Shown here piece after piece: positions 34,448-42,566 of a stretch of 47,090 bases of DNA. The position numbers and the translations under genes were made by a program. The stretch is taken from positions 1 to 47,090 of the forward strand of contig NZ_JHBV01000141.1 in the NCBI RefSeq assembly GCF_000724545.1, in the 5' to 3' direction. A model generated the notes under the pieces. It ran no database searches. It was not told the origin of the DNA and saw only the letters and a list, made by a program, of their open reading frames with translations. Origin of the DNA: Aureispira sp. CCB-QB1. Lineage in GTDB: Bacteria > Bacteroidota > Bacteroidia > Chitinophagales > Saprospiraceae. The first letter of the stretch is position 1; every line of letters starts with the position of its first letter.

Positions 34448-36832
34448 TTAATTTTTAAGTAAGCGATCTATTGTATTATCGTCAACGGTATTAATGGGTT
34501 CTACCTCTTTTTTTCTTCCCTTACTAAAATTGTATATCAGTGACAATGTAACAGTACGTACATCTCTATTGTGTACTACGGTTCTTTGTTGAGCATTGAA
34601 GTCAACACAATTTTGCTGAAGTCTTGTTCCAAAAAGATCACTGAGGTAAACAGACACTGTTAGTTGGTCTTTCAGAAAGGTTTTACTCAAATTTAAATCC
34701 AAGAAAAACAAATGACCTGCACTATAAATTCCAACAGCATAAGGAGAAGTATAACTAGCTATCGCATCTATCTTCATCCAATTCCATAGGTTAAAACTTT
34801 GATAGAGTCCTAGATAAACATAAACTGTCTTCGTATTGAACGGTTGATTTTGAGCTTCACCACGCGTATAAGCTCCTGCCCCTGCCAAACTAAACGATAT
34901 GTTCCACCAATTAAGTGGTCTAAATTGACCGCTAATATTTAAACCATAATTAGAATTTTGAAAATTAATCCTTCTGAACGTTTCTAAACTTCCATTAAGT
35001 TCTGATACTTGATTGATATAATCGATTACTTCATTATAATAAAGCTGGAAGCTAAAACGTTGCATCAAAAAATACTCTAATGCTACACTGTGCCTAATTT
35101 GGGGTCTTAAGCTAGGGTTTCCTTCAAATTTGGTATATAGACCTGTGTAGTATACATAAGGGCTTCTATCGAAAAACGAAACTCGTTCTATGGACTTATT
35201 ATAAGCTAGTTTAAAAATGTGATCTTGAGAAAGTGTAAATAAGAGTGCTGCCGAAGGAAAATAGTCGAATTGTTCTATATTGGTTTGTAAGTCTTGTCTA
35301 TCAACACCTTTAGTAGTAGCATATTCTCCTCTGAATCCCAATCTCCATTGAAACTTACCAACACTACTTTTCCATTGCAAATAAGCAGCATAAATTCCCT
35401 CGTTATATCTAAACCAATTGCTATTTCCTGTAAATTGAATATTATTGTTCTCAAATGCAATGCTGTAATAAGTATTAATATTCGTGTATTTAGTACCAAA
35501 ATCAACCGTGTTCGATTTATTATTCCAAGTCCAATCTAATTGACCAATCAGTAATCCAGCTTGTGTAGAGTCATTCATTTGGTAATTGAAAACTGAATTT
35601 TGAGCAGGATTATTGGTATTGGATAATTGAAAGCTAAAATCTGAATTATTGCTTGGCGTTATATAAAGATAACTTACCGCACTAGCTATGGTCCAATATT
35701 TTCCAAATTGACCGTTGTAAGATAATTGTGCTTGGAAATTATTACCTATTGATTTAAATGTTGTTGTGTTATTCAATGTAGAATCAATGTCTACAGCTTC
35801 TACGGTAGAAGAGAATACATCTTCTTGATTGGTACTATTCTTAGGAGCGTTGAAATGCGAATACTCTCCAGAAAGTGTGATGTTGTGTTTGGGATTAAAA
35901 CTCCATCCTAGATTTAAGTTTGTACTTATATTATGTTCTTCTGATTCTTGTTTAAGTTCTGATATTGAGTAATAAAAAGGTTGAGTTGCTTCAAACCTCC
36001 TATCTGCAATAGATACAGAGCGGATTTTATTATAACTATAGTCTACACTTAACTGTGCTGTAAACTTCTTTTTATTAAAGTTAATTAAACTACCCACATC
36101 AAAACGTGGGTAAATACCCTGAGTATATTTTGTATAAACATTTCCTTGAATACCTTCCATACTTCCTTTTTTCAAAATAATGTTTAGTACTGCACCTACA
36201 TTAGCATCATACTCGGCAGAAGGGTTAGATATGATTTCTATGGATTCTATAATGTTAGGGGGAATATTTTCTAGTTTTAAATTTGTCCTTTTTCCATTAA
36301 TTAAAATTAACACGTTACTTTTTCCCGCTATTGAGAGAGCGTCTCCTACTTGTGATACATTAGGTGCTAATTCTAGAAGAGTAGATAAAGAAGGAAGGGT
36401 TCCTAAGGATGTTCCTTCTATATTCATTATCGTTTTGTCTATATCATATTCCAACAAGGGTTTTATACTATCTGCAGTTACAATAGCAATATCTGTTTCA
36501 TATACCGTATACGTTAATACAATATCTCCTAGATTATATATTTGTGTATCACCATTTTTGATAACTAGGCTATCCGATTGGTACATATCAAAACCTAACC
36601 CTCCTTCTACTCGAATCTGATAACTACCTGCTTCAATAGCCTCAAACGTAAAAATGCCTTCATCGGAAGGAAAAACTTGTGCTTTCAAATTTTCATTAGA
36701 AAGATTGTATAAAGAGACTAAGGCAAAATTTATCGGTTCGACCTCTTCTGTCACCAGTCTTCCCTTGATAGTTTGCCCCAAACAACAATAAGACAAAAAA
36801 AGGACTATAGTAGAAGTAAAAAACCTGAGCAT
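34448..36832 (-). CDS. outer-membrane beta-barrel protein (TonB-receptor-like) of the RiPP cluster
   Basis: This 794-aa protein has a signal peptide at about 1-19 (TSTIVLFLSYCCLGQ) and a carboxypeptidase-regulatory-like beta domain at about 20-105. A plug-like domain follows at about 130-225, with IAGKSNVLILINGKRTN and IESIEIISNPSAEYDANVGA. A large barrel with aromatic girdle strands ends in VTLSLIYNFSKG. No TonB box is evident. The operon lacks a TolC-like channel, so this barrel could be the route of the mature peptide across the outer membrane, or a receptor for it. It lies 26 bp before the maturase gene and downstream of a strong hairpin behind the second precursor gene. Confidence 0.85.
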   Translation of the reverse strand: MLRFFTSTIVLFLSYCCLGQTIKGRLVTEEVEPINFALVSLYNLSNENLKAQVFPSDEGIFTFEAIEAGSYQIRVEGGLGFDMYQSDSLVIKNGDTQIYNLGDIVLTYTVYETDIAIVTADSIKPLLEYDIDKTIMNIEGTSLGTLPSLSTLLELAPNVSQVGDALSIAGKSNVLILINGKRTNLKLENIPPNIIESIEIISNPSAEYDANVGAVLNIILKKGSMEGIQGNVYTKYTQGIYPRFDVGSLINFNKKKFTAQLSVDYSYNKIRSVSIADRRFEATQPFYYSISELKQESEEHNISTNLNLGWSFNPKHNITLSGEYSHFNAPKNSTNQEDVFSSTVEAVDIDSTLNNTTTFKSIGNNFQAQLSYNGQFGKYWTIASAVSYLYITPSNNSDFSFQLSNTNNPAQNSVFNYQMNDSTQAGLLIGQLDWTWNNKSNTVDFGTKYTNINTYYSIAFENNNIQFTGNSNWFRYNEGIYAAYLQWKSSVGKFQWRLGFRGEYATTKGVDRQDLQTNIEQFDYFPSAALLFTLSQDHIFKLAYNKSIERVSFFDRSPYVYYTGLYTKFEGNPSLRPQIRHSVALEYFLMQRFSFQLYYNEVIDYINQVSELNGSLETFRRINFQNSNYGLNISGQFRPLNWWNISFSLAGAGAYTRGEAQNQPFNTKTVYVYLGLYQSFNLWNWMKIDAIASYTSPYAVGIYSAGHLFFLDLNLSKTFLKDQLTVSVYLSDLFGTRLQQNCVDFNAQQRTVVHNRDVRTVTLSLIYNFSKGRKKEVEPINTVDDNTIDRLLKN

Positions 36833-37315
36833 TGCTTAATTATTATTTTGTGTGATCAAATAAATTGGGTTGGTGAATTAGTAACTGATCTATTGCTATT
36901 AATTTATTTTGATTTTGTATAAAAAGTTATACCTCTGATTCTAAAAGGGAATAAGTTTGCTGTTGAACTTCGATTTTGAAATTAAATGTTTTTAGCGTTT
37001 GTTTTATTGGGGCTTAAGCAATTCAAATTTGTAGAACACTATCATCAATTCAAAAATCTGGTTTGACTGAATAGCCTTAAGGTTTACCGCCCCTATTATG
37101 TTATTATTTTTCAGATACTTATAAAGAAACATTACTATCCAATTGAAGCATCTTTATTCACAAAGCCTTGTTTAGTTTTAGAATATTTTGGTATAATTAT
37201 TTCAAAACATGAAAAAAAATGCAACATAAAATCTCAAAACCTGTATATCATATTATAATTTATTATATTTTACATAGTTTATAATTTTCATGTATTAACT
37301 ATAAAGTATTTAAAA
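36833..37315. other. gene-free stretch between the second precursor gene and the barrel gene
   Basis: There are 483 bp without a supported gene and no further GG-leader ORF on either strand. It probably holds a leader or secondary promoter for the barrel-maturase-exporter part of the operon; no clear TAnnTTTG promoter with a correctly spaced TTTG was found. Confidence 0.4.
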
Positions 37316-37354
37316 GCAAGTGTAATGCTTATAGTAATAAGCATACACACTTGC
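37316..37354 (-). terminator. strong hairpin behind the second precursor gene (attenuator/partial terminator)
   Basis: On the minus strand GCAAGTGT-gt-ATGCTTAT-tact-ATAAGCAT-t-ACACTTGC folds into a stem of 16 pairs with a small internal asymmetry, followed by TTTTAAA. It starts 38 bp after the precursor stop codon. Such hairpins between a precursor and its processing genes usually let only a fraction of transcripts continue, giving an excess of precursor. Confidence 0.65.
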
Positions 37355-37392
37355 CCCTTAGTTAGTTTTTTACCAAAAACTATAGATCTAAA

Positions 37393-37554
37393 TTACTTTA
37401 TAGGAGTGAATTTAGGTGGTTCTGAATAAGTACCACATTTAAAGCTATTGCAATATCCTTTAACACCACCTTTTACAGTTTCTGGATTGATAATTTCTAA
37501 ATCATTGCTTATTGACAATGTTGCCAATGCTTTTTTTAAATTAGAGTTTTTCAT
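37393..37554 (-). CDS. GG-leader RiPP precursor peptide 2 (53 aa)
   Basis: This short gene was found by reading the minus strand. The 30-aa leader begins MKNSNLKKALATLSISND and ends NPETVKGG, a double-Gly site matching the C39 exporter. The 23-aa core starts VKGYCNSFKCGTYSEPP and ends KFTPIK. It has two Cys separated by four residues (CNSFKC). The leader is nearly identical to that of the first precursor, while the core is more diverged except for CNSF-K/R-C and TYS-x-PP. That is the pattern expected for paralogous precursors modified by one maturase. It lies between two hairpins in the RiPP operon. Confidence 0.88.
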   Translation of the reverse strand: MKNSNLKKALATLSISNDLEIINPETVKGGVKGYCNSFKCGTYSEPPKFTPIK

Positions 37555-37718
37555 GATTTCAAAAATTTTATTTTTAAATAATTATTAGCATAATGTATAA
37601 TTACCTTGTTTAATACAGGCTATTTATATTTCTTATTACCATAAACGAAAACTTGTTTTGTAACAAAAAATAAAGTCCTTCAACAGTAAGAACTATACAC
37701 TTAATATCAACGATTTGA

Positions 37719-37760
37719 GAATAAGCGCAATCCTTTTAGCAGCAAGTATTGCACTTATTC
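37719..37760 (-). promoter_or_regulatory. hairpin between the two precursor genes
   Basis: GAATAAG-c-GCAAT (37719-37731) pairs with ATTGC-a-CTTATTC (37748-37760) across a 16-nt loop. It lies 22 bp after the first precursor's stop codon. No U-tract follows, so it is more likely an mRNA-stabilising or processing element than a terminator. Confidence 0.45.
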
Positions 37761-37781
37761 ATCAGATAGTTTTATCAAAAA

Positions 37782-37949
37782 CTATACTTTAGGACTCAAT
37801 CCAGCTTTTAGAGTAGGTGGCTTAGAGTAAGTACGACATCTGAAGCTATTACAGCCTACTCCGCCTTTTACTGTTTCTGGGTTAATAACCTCGATTTCTT
37901 CGTTGATTGACAAAGATGCCAATGCTTTTTTCAAATTAGAGTTTTTCAT
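37782..37949 (-). CDS. GG-leader RiPP precursor peptide 1 (55 aa)
   Basis: This is the first gene of the RiPP operon and too short for many gene callers. The 30-aa leader begins MKNSNLKKALASLSINEE and ends NPETVKGG; cleavage after GG by the C39 exporter would free a 25-aa core. The core starts VGCNSFRCRTYSKPP and ends LKAGLSPKV. It shares the CNSF-K/R-C pair and the TYS-x-PP block with the second precursor, so those are the likely modification targets of the radical SAM enzyme. The core is basic. Predicted product: a modified peptide, perhaps a bacteriocin or signal; function unknown. Confidence 0.88.
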   Translation of the reverse strand: MKNSNLKKALASLSINEEIEVINPETVKGGVGCNSFRCRTYSKPPTLKAGLSPKV

Positions 37950-38206
37950 GATAATAAATTTGTTAAAAAAAAATAAAAATTAAATGCATGCATATTTTTA
38001 CACATAGTTATTCTTATACAGTTTAAAAAACTGTTCTTTCTGATCCGATTTAGTAGATAAATAAACCCTTTTCGATTTGTGTAGAGAGACCTGTTAAAAA
38101 ATGTTAGGCTATACGCTATGTAATTAAGAAGAGAATAAGGCTCTCTAACAATTCTGTAAAGGCATACTATTTGAACTTTTTTGCAGAATTGCTGTTTGAA
38201 TAGCAA

Positions 38207-38302
38207 ATTGTTAATTTATAAATTAACAATACCCCATAGCTGGTGATTAAAAATTTATATAGAATTAGTAAACTCAAAATTTTCTTGTCAAAGTGACAAG
38301 AA
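38207..38302. promoter_or_regulatory. two palindromes upstream of the RiPP operon
   Basis: A perfect 24-bp palindrome (arms ATTGTTAATTTA/TAAATTAACAAT, 38207-38230) and a 9-bp-arm inverted repeat TTCTTGTCA-AAG-TGACAAGAA (38282-38302) lie 258-353 bp before the first precursor start. They are candidate regulator sites. No regulator gene lies within the cluster and no clean promoter was recognised. Confidence 0.4.
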
Positions 38303-39140
38303 TTGTCAATCAACCAATAATAATTTTATGAGGATTACTTACTTAGAAAGGTTTTTCGAATAAAATTAGATATTCGATGTTGCTGTAGAAGTTTGTTTCA
38401 TGTAAATTGGGTAATTTTTTTGTTTGGGAATATTTTTTTGTAGGTGTTTGCAAAACAAATATGAATATTTTTTTTATAAAAAACAATACAAAACAATTAT
38501 TTGTAATAAGTCTAATTCTAATTTATAAATCACTGTAAACATAGCTCAATACACATTTAGTATTATACAAAAAATTCACCTACAAAACACCAACACCCCC
38601 AACTGTCACATAATCAAATATTAACACATAAAATAAAAATACTTAAAAAGTATTAGAGCAAATATATTATATATAATGCTATTCTTTCACGGATGCTAAT
38701 ATGGTCGAAATAGGTATAAAAATGGCTCGACTTTAAAAAAATATTATATAAACTTTAACTCTTTTAAATCAAGAACTTAGATCTATCACCTAAACCAAGT
38801 ACACCTAATTCAAACCGCTAAATAAACTTAGCAATGTAAGGATTGATTAAGGCGTTTTTAAAATTTGAGAGCTTGTGCCATAACTACATTTACAATTATA
38901 CTGATATACTAGTTTGGGCTTAGTCAACGACTAGACACACTCCTCTCTAGAAAAGATAAAAGAGTCTGTCTATATTGCCTTTGTAGCATTCAAAAGCAAT
39001 TATTAGAGTAGAGATAGACTTCAATCATTTTCTTTTCGCCCTCCCTCTTACCTACGCTATTATCCGATTACAACTCTTTTTTCGAGGGCTATTTTGCTAT
39101 TTCACATTCCCACCATATTTTTAATCAAAACAACGATGAT
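38303..39140. other. gene-free region between the RiPP operon and the ardC relic
   Basis: About 840 bp of AT-rich sequence with no supported ORF, RNA gene or tandem repeat. It may carry distal regulatory sequence for the RiPP operon or be decayed DNA, as the neighbouring ardC relic suggests. Confidence 0.4.
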
Positions 39141-39733
39141 ATGCAAAAAAATAAAAAGTATACTTTGGATACAGATATGTATCAAGAAATAACGGATAAA
39201 CTTATTTTATTGCACAAATGAAGAAGGAAAAGCTTTCTGTTACAGAGATACGAACGGCTGAAGAAAACGAAACTCCAATTGCAAAAACGTCTTTATTTAA
39301 AACGATATACTGCTTTTAATATCAGATGTATAAAAGGCATTAAATGGAGACGACACCCCTTGAAAAACAATAGGTTGGCCAATTGAGCACTATGAATCGC
39401 AATGGAAGAAGCTCCTAAAACTCAATTCTCAGGCTAAAATAGAGCTTATTAGGCACCACTTCTAAATTATATCAATATGCCTAAGCTCCAACAATTTGTA
39501 GCGTATGGTACAGAGGCTTATTACAGAGTTCTTTTTCATGAACTAATTTATTGGACGGGGCATCGTTCTCGGTTGGCACGAAAAGGAATTATCCAGATGA
39601 AGCAAAAAGATAACCTTTTGCACAACTCCGCAGCTTACTTTATAATCTTGGTTAACTTGTATGAAAAGGGATAAACGATTTATTTTTTGAGGGACTCCAC
39701 AAGCTAAACATGCTGTCAAATATATTCTTGGCC
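39141..39733 (+). pseudogene. ardC: decayed ardC-like antirestriction gene
   Basis: Pieces of an ArdC/zincin-type antirestriction protein are readable in order but in broken frames. At 39141 an N-terminus with TLDTDMYQEITDKLILLHK runs into a stop after 26 codons. At 39477-39674 the metallopeptidase segment reads YYRVLFHELIYWTGHRSRLAR. Near 39693-39733 there is a typical ending, TPQAKHAVKYILG. The intact family motif is HELxHWTGH; here the third zinc ligand is Tyr (HELIY), so the site would be dead even if the frames were joined. ArdC proteins protect incoming plasmid DNA from restriction, fitting a formerly conjugative plasmid. Confidence 0.75.
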
Positions 39734-39783
39734 CCCAAATGCAACCCTATTTATCCTAATCTTGGTGGAATGGAAATAGGTTC

Positions 39784-39813
39784 GAGATCATTGTTCGCAA
39801 TGGTCTCTTTTTT
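39784..39813 (+). terminator. intrinsic terminator after the ardC relic
   Basis: GAGATCATTG-TTCG-CAATGGTCTC forms a 10-bp stem (one G-U pair) with a stable UUCG tetraloop, followed by six T. This is a textbook rho-independent terminator on the plus strand, insulating the Bro-N gene from upstream transcription. Confidence 0.8.
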
Positions 39814-39836
39814 AGACTCAAAGAGCTCGCATCTCA

Positions 39837-39881
39837 CATTTCACAAGGGGGGGGGCAAATTGCCCCCCCCCTTGTGAAATG
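39837..39881. repeat. 45-bp palindrome with G9/C9 tracts in front of the Bro-N gene
   Basis: The arms read CATTTCACAA, nine G, then CAA; a single central A; then TTG, nine C and TTGTGAAATG. The palindrome is perfect over 22 bp per arm. Such G/C tracts stand out sharply in this AT-rich DNA. Its right arm contains the TTG that would serve as the -33 element of the following promoter, so cruciform or RNA-hairpin formation could affect initiation. Confidence 0.85.
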
Positions 39882-39902
39882 AAAGAAATAGTTGTATCTT
39901 TG
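39872..39902 (+). promoter_or_regulatory. Bacteroidota-type promoter for the Bro-N gene
   Basis: TTG (39872-39874), a 20-bp spacer and TATCTTTG (39895-39902) match the TTTG / TAnnTTTG consensus. The -7 element is 22 bp before the ATG at 39925, leaving a leader of about 16 nt. The -33 part overlaps the G9/C9 palindrome. Confidence 0.6.
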
Positions 39903-39924
39903 GTCTATACAATAAACTGTAATT

Positions 39925-40791
39925 ATGGATAAACTTACTCCCAAAAATCAACAAATCATCTCATTTGAAGATAAGGAAATTCGCTCTATAGAACATGACG
40001 GAGAGCTTTGGTATGTAGTCGTTGATGTTATTAACGTTGTTACTGAAAGTAAAAACCCTAAAGGTTATCTTAGAGATATGAGAAGAAGAGACGAAGGTTT
40101 AGCAGAAGTTTGGGATAATATCACCCTTCCTCTTCCTATAAAAACCAAAGGAGGAACACAAAAATTAACTTGCTCTAATCGAGAGGGTATTTTTAGAGTT
40201 CTTCAGTCTGTTACTTCTAAAAAATTAGAGCCATTTAAGCTCTGGTTAGCAAAAGTTGGAAGTGAGCGTATTGATGAGATTAATAATCCTGCATTAGCAG
40301 CTGAGAGGGCACGACAATATTATCAAGCCCTTGGATATAGTGATGAGTGGATCGCTACTCGCCTAGAGTCTATAAAGGTTCGAGGGCAGCTTACTGATGA
40401 ATGGAAAGATCGAGGTGTAAAGGAGGGAGTTGAATACTCTATCTTAACCGCAGAAATATCTAAAGCAACATTTGGGCTCCTCCCCTCTCAACATAAAAGC
40501 TTGAAAAATTTAAAGAAAGAAAATCTTCGCGACCACATGACCAACCTTGAACTCATCTTTACTATGCTTGGGGAAGAAGTTACACGGCAAACAGCCCAAG
40601 ATGATGATGCACAAGGATTTGAAGAGAATAAAGAAGCCGCTCAAAAAGGTGGTAAAGCTGCTGGAGATGCTCGAAAAGTGGTAGAAAAAAATACTGGTCA
40701 AAAAGTTATTTCTTCTTCTAATTTTAAAAAACAAATCGAAGAAGCTAAGACCAAAAAGCAAATTGATACTTCTTCAGAAGAAGAGTCTTAG
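39925..40791 (+). CDS. Bro-N domain protein (DinD / phage antirepressor-like)
   Basis: This 288-aa protein has a Bro-N DNA-binding domain at about 10-115: IISFEDKEIRSIEHDGELWYVVVDVIN, then NPKGYLRDMRRRDEGL and FRVLQSVTSKKLEPFKLWLAKVG. The rest matches the DinD-like layout: ERARQYYQALGYSDEWIATRLE, EYSILTAEISKATFGLLPSQHKS and the charged Gly/Ala-rich tail AAQKGGKAAGDARKVVEKNTG. Relatives include the DNA-damage-inducible protein D and phage antirepressors. It may sense stress or control plasmid or prophage repressors. It has its own promoter and runs convergent with the rep gene. Confidence 0.87.
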   Translation: MDKLTPKNQQIISFEDKEIRSIEHDGELWYVVVDVINVVTESKNPKGYLRDMRRRDEGLAEVWDNITLPLPIKTKGGTQKLTCSNREGIFRVLQSVTSKKLEPFKLWLAKVGSERIDEINNPALAAERARQYYQALGYSDEWIATRLESIKVRGQLTDEWKDRGVKEGVEYSILTAEISKATFGLLPSQHKSLKNLKKENLRDHMTNLELIFTMLGEEVTRQTAQDDDAQGFEENKEAAQKGGKAAGDARKVVEKNTGQKVISSSNFKKQIEEAKTKKQIDTSSEEES

Positions 40792-40851
40792 GTTTAGAGT
40801 CCTTTATTTATAATAGCCACGGTATAGTCTGGTAGTTTTTACTAAAAATCA

Positions 40852-42168
40852 TTACCTCATTAAATCAGGATGATATTTTTTTAGGTATAAATCAAAGTTT
40901 GCCTCTTCCTCGGTTAAATACTTTTCTGCTAAAAAATCATTAACCCAAGCATCTAGCATTTTACTATTCTCGTTGTTTTGGATGCTTGTTTGTACCATTT
41001 GATAAAAAGGAGTGCTTTTCTTTTCATCTAAAATTTTCTCTAATAAAGATTCGTCTAAATACTTTACTTTTAGTTCTCCTAATTTAACAGTATAGGCTTT
41101 ATAAAAACCAGTTTTAATTGTATTGTATTGGTTTTCCCTTTCTAATCTTAAACGCTCTCTCTCTTTCCTCTTTTTTTCTTGTTCAATTTTTCTATCGTCT
41201 TCTACAATTTCACTGTTGTAATATCCTTTATTGATTGCATTTAAAAGATAACCTGCTTTATTATTCACACTTCCTTTGTTCTTATTAAAATGCTTTTGAC
41301 ACTTCTCGAATGTTGCTTGAATATGTTTCAAAGCATGTGCCTTAAATAAAGCGTCTAAGACTTTGTCATCCTTTATGCCTTCCTCTCTTAATTTATTCTT
41401 CCAATCGTCTTCCTCATCTATAACAGATGACACCTCAGCTAAACTTGTTTCCTGTTTCGTTGAGCTACTTTCTTTATCTATATTTTTGTGAATAAAAAAT
41501 TTGATCTTCTCTACTGAACGGACTTTTTTTATTTCTTCATAAGTAAAGCTAATGTCAGTATATTTCTCTAAATCTTTTTGAGCTTTCTTAATAATCCGTT
41601 GTTTAAAATTAGCATATAACGGATATTTTTCTGATACCTGTAAAATATCTTTTAGTTCTTCTACTAAAAAGGTTCTGAACCCAATTTTCTCATACTGCTT
41701 CAATAACTCATAAATACGAACAGAATGTACACTCGAAATCTTGAGAATATTTCGAATATCATACATCAAAAACTGGGACTTAAGTTGTAACAAAAAAGGC
41801 TTCATATTAGGATGAAAAGAAACATCAATAAAGCTCTTGCCAGCGACTAACGTCTCTAAACCAATAATAACAGGCGTTTCTAGCACTTTCTCTCCTTCAT
41901 CTGTATTGTAAGTGATTTTCACAATACGACGCATCAAACGACGTGCTCCATCTTTGAGACGTTTATAAGCATCTTTATTTTTACTTAGTTGAAAATCGTC
42001 TTGAATTTCTTTGATATAAATCCGATAGGTTTTAAAATCCTCATCATCTTTGTTGATTAAAGTAATCATCTTGGCAAATACACGAGTTTCCCAAATGTCA
42101 AATTTGTATCTACTCTCAACTAACTCATTTGCCTTTTTTATTAGTTTGTTGGAATCTTTAGAAGCCAT
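40852..42168 (-). CDS. plasmid replication initiator, Rep_3 (RepB) family
   Basis: This 438-aa protein has two winged-helix modules, as in Rep_3 initiators. The first (about 5-125) contains LVESRYKFDIWETRVFAKMI and YKRLKDGARRLMRRIVKI. The second (about 140-235) contains FLLQLKSQFLMYDIRNILKI and SVRIYELLKQYEKIG, then QRIIKKAQKDLEKYTDISF. A charged, coiled-coil-rich extension (about 270-438) is longer than in many relatives. It would bind the iterons just upstream as a monomer, open the origin and repress itself as a dimer. A TATATTTG -7-like element lies at 42195-42202. Confidence 0.92.
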   Translation of the reverse strand: MASKDSNKLIKKANELVESRYKFDIWETRVFAKMITLINKDDEDFKTYRIYIKEIQDDFQLSKNKDAYKRLKDGARRLMRRIVKITYNTDEGEKVLETPVIIGLETLVAGKSFIDVSFHPNMKPFLLQLKSQFLMYDIRNILKISSVHSVRIYELLKQYEKIGFRTFLVEELKDILQVSEKYPLYANFKQRIIKKAQKDLEKYTDISFTYEEIKKVRSVEKIKFFIHKNIDKESSSTKQETSLAEVSSVIDEEDDWKNKLREEGIKDDKVLDALFKAHALKHIQATFEKCQKHFNKNKGSVNNKAGYLLNAINKGYYNSEIVEDDRKIEQEKKRKERERLRLERENQYNTIKTGFYKAYTVKLGELKVKYLDESLLEKILDEKKSTPFYQMVQTSIQNNENSKMLDAWVNDFLAEKYLTEEEANFDLYLKKYHPDLMR

Positions 42169-42194
42169 ATATTCATTTTCATCTATAACAAACT

Positions 42195-42231
42195 CAAATA
42201 TACTGTTATAGTTAGTAATGTTATACTTTTA
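42195..42231 (-). promoter_or_regulatory. rep promoter -7 element with overlapping degenerate iteron
   Basis: TATATTTG on the minus strand (42202-42195) fits the TAnnTTTG consensus and is 26 bp before the rep ATG; a TTTG at normal spacing is missing. TAATGTTATACTTTTA at 42216-42231 resembles the second half of the iterons, suggesting autoregulation by the initiator. Confidence 0.4.
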
Positions 42232-42259
42232 TTACCAAAAATTTTAGATAAATAAATAT

Positions 42260-42384
42260 ACCCTCAATTTGTTATACTAACCCTCAATTTGTTATACTTA
42301 ACCCTCTAATTGTTATACTTAACCCTCAATTTGTTATACTTAACCCTCTAATTGTTATACTTAACCCTCAATTTGTTATACTTA
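42260..42384 (+). repeat. six tandem iterons of two alternating types
   Basis: Six head-to-tail copies occur with a 21-bp period (the first is 20 bp). Type A reads CCCTCAATTTGTTATACTTA and type B reads CCCTCTAATTGTTATACTTA, each preceded by A. The order is A, A, B, A, B, A. A 21-bp period places all copies on the same face of the helix, as expected for initiator binding. Confidence 0.93.
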
Positions 42385-42443
42385 ACCTCGTAATGAACTG
42401 ATAGTCAAGGTATTGCAAGTACAGAAAAAGATAAAAAAGAAAG

Positions 42444-42500
42444 AAAAAGATAAAAAAGAAAACAACATAGCAAGATGTTGTTCTTTTTATCTTTTTTTTG
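42444..42500. terminator. bidirectional hairpin terminator within the origin
   Basis: AACAACAT-agcaag-ATGTTGTT (42461-42482) is flanked by A-rich sequence on the left and T-rich sequence on the right. The stem extends through imperfect AAAAAGATAAAAA / CTTTTTATCTTTTT pairing, and each strand gives a hairpin followed by U-rich RNA. It would stop the parA operon before it reaches rep, and may double as an unwinding element. Confidence 0.6.
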
Positions 42501-42501
42501 A

Positions 42502-42522
42502 ACCCTCAATTTGTTATACTTA
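42502..42522 (+). repeat. isolated iteron 7 (type A)
   Basis: An exact type A copy, 117 bp beyond the tandem array and after the AT-rich hairpin region. It has the same orientation as the array. Confidence 0.9.
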
Positions 42523-42566
42523 AAAACCCACTAGAAACTTCTTATAAAAAGAATTAAAAGTTCTCA

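Noticed and set aside
37946-38206. 86-aa minus-strand open frame overlapping the start of the first precursor gene
   Set aside because: It has no family features, its composition is that of AT-rich leader DNA, and the precursor gene explains the region better.
42260-42384. CRISPR-like regular repeats
   Set aside because: The 21-bp units are directly adjacent with no spacers, lie next to a Rep_3 gene and are typical iterons.
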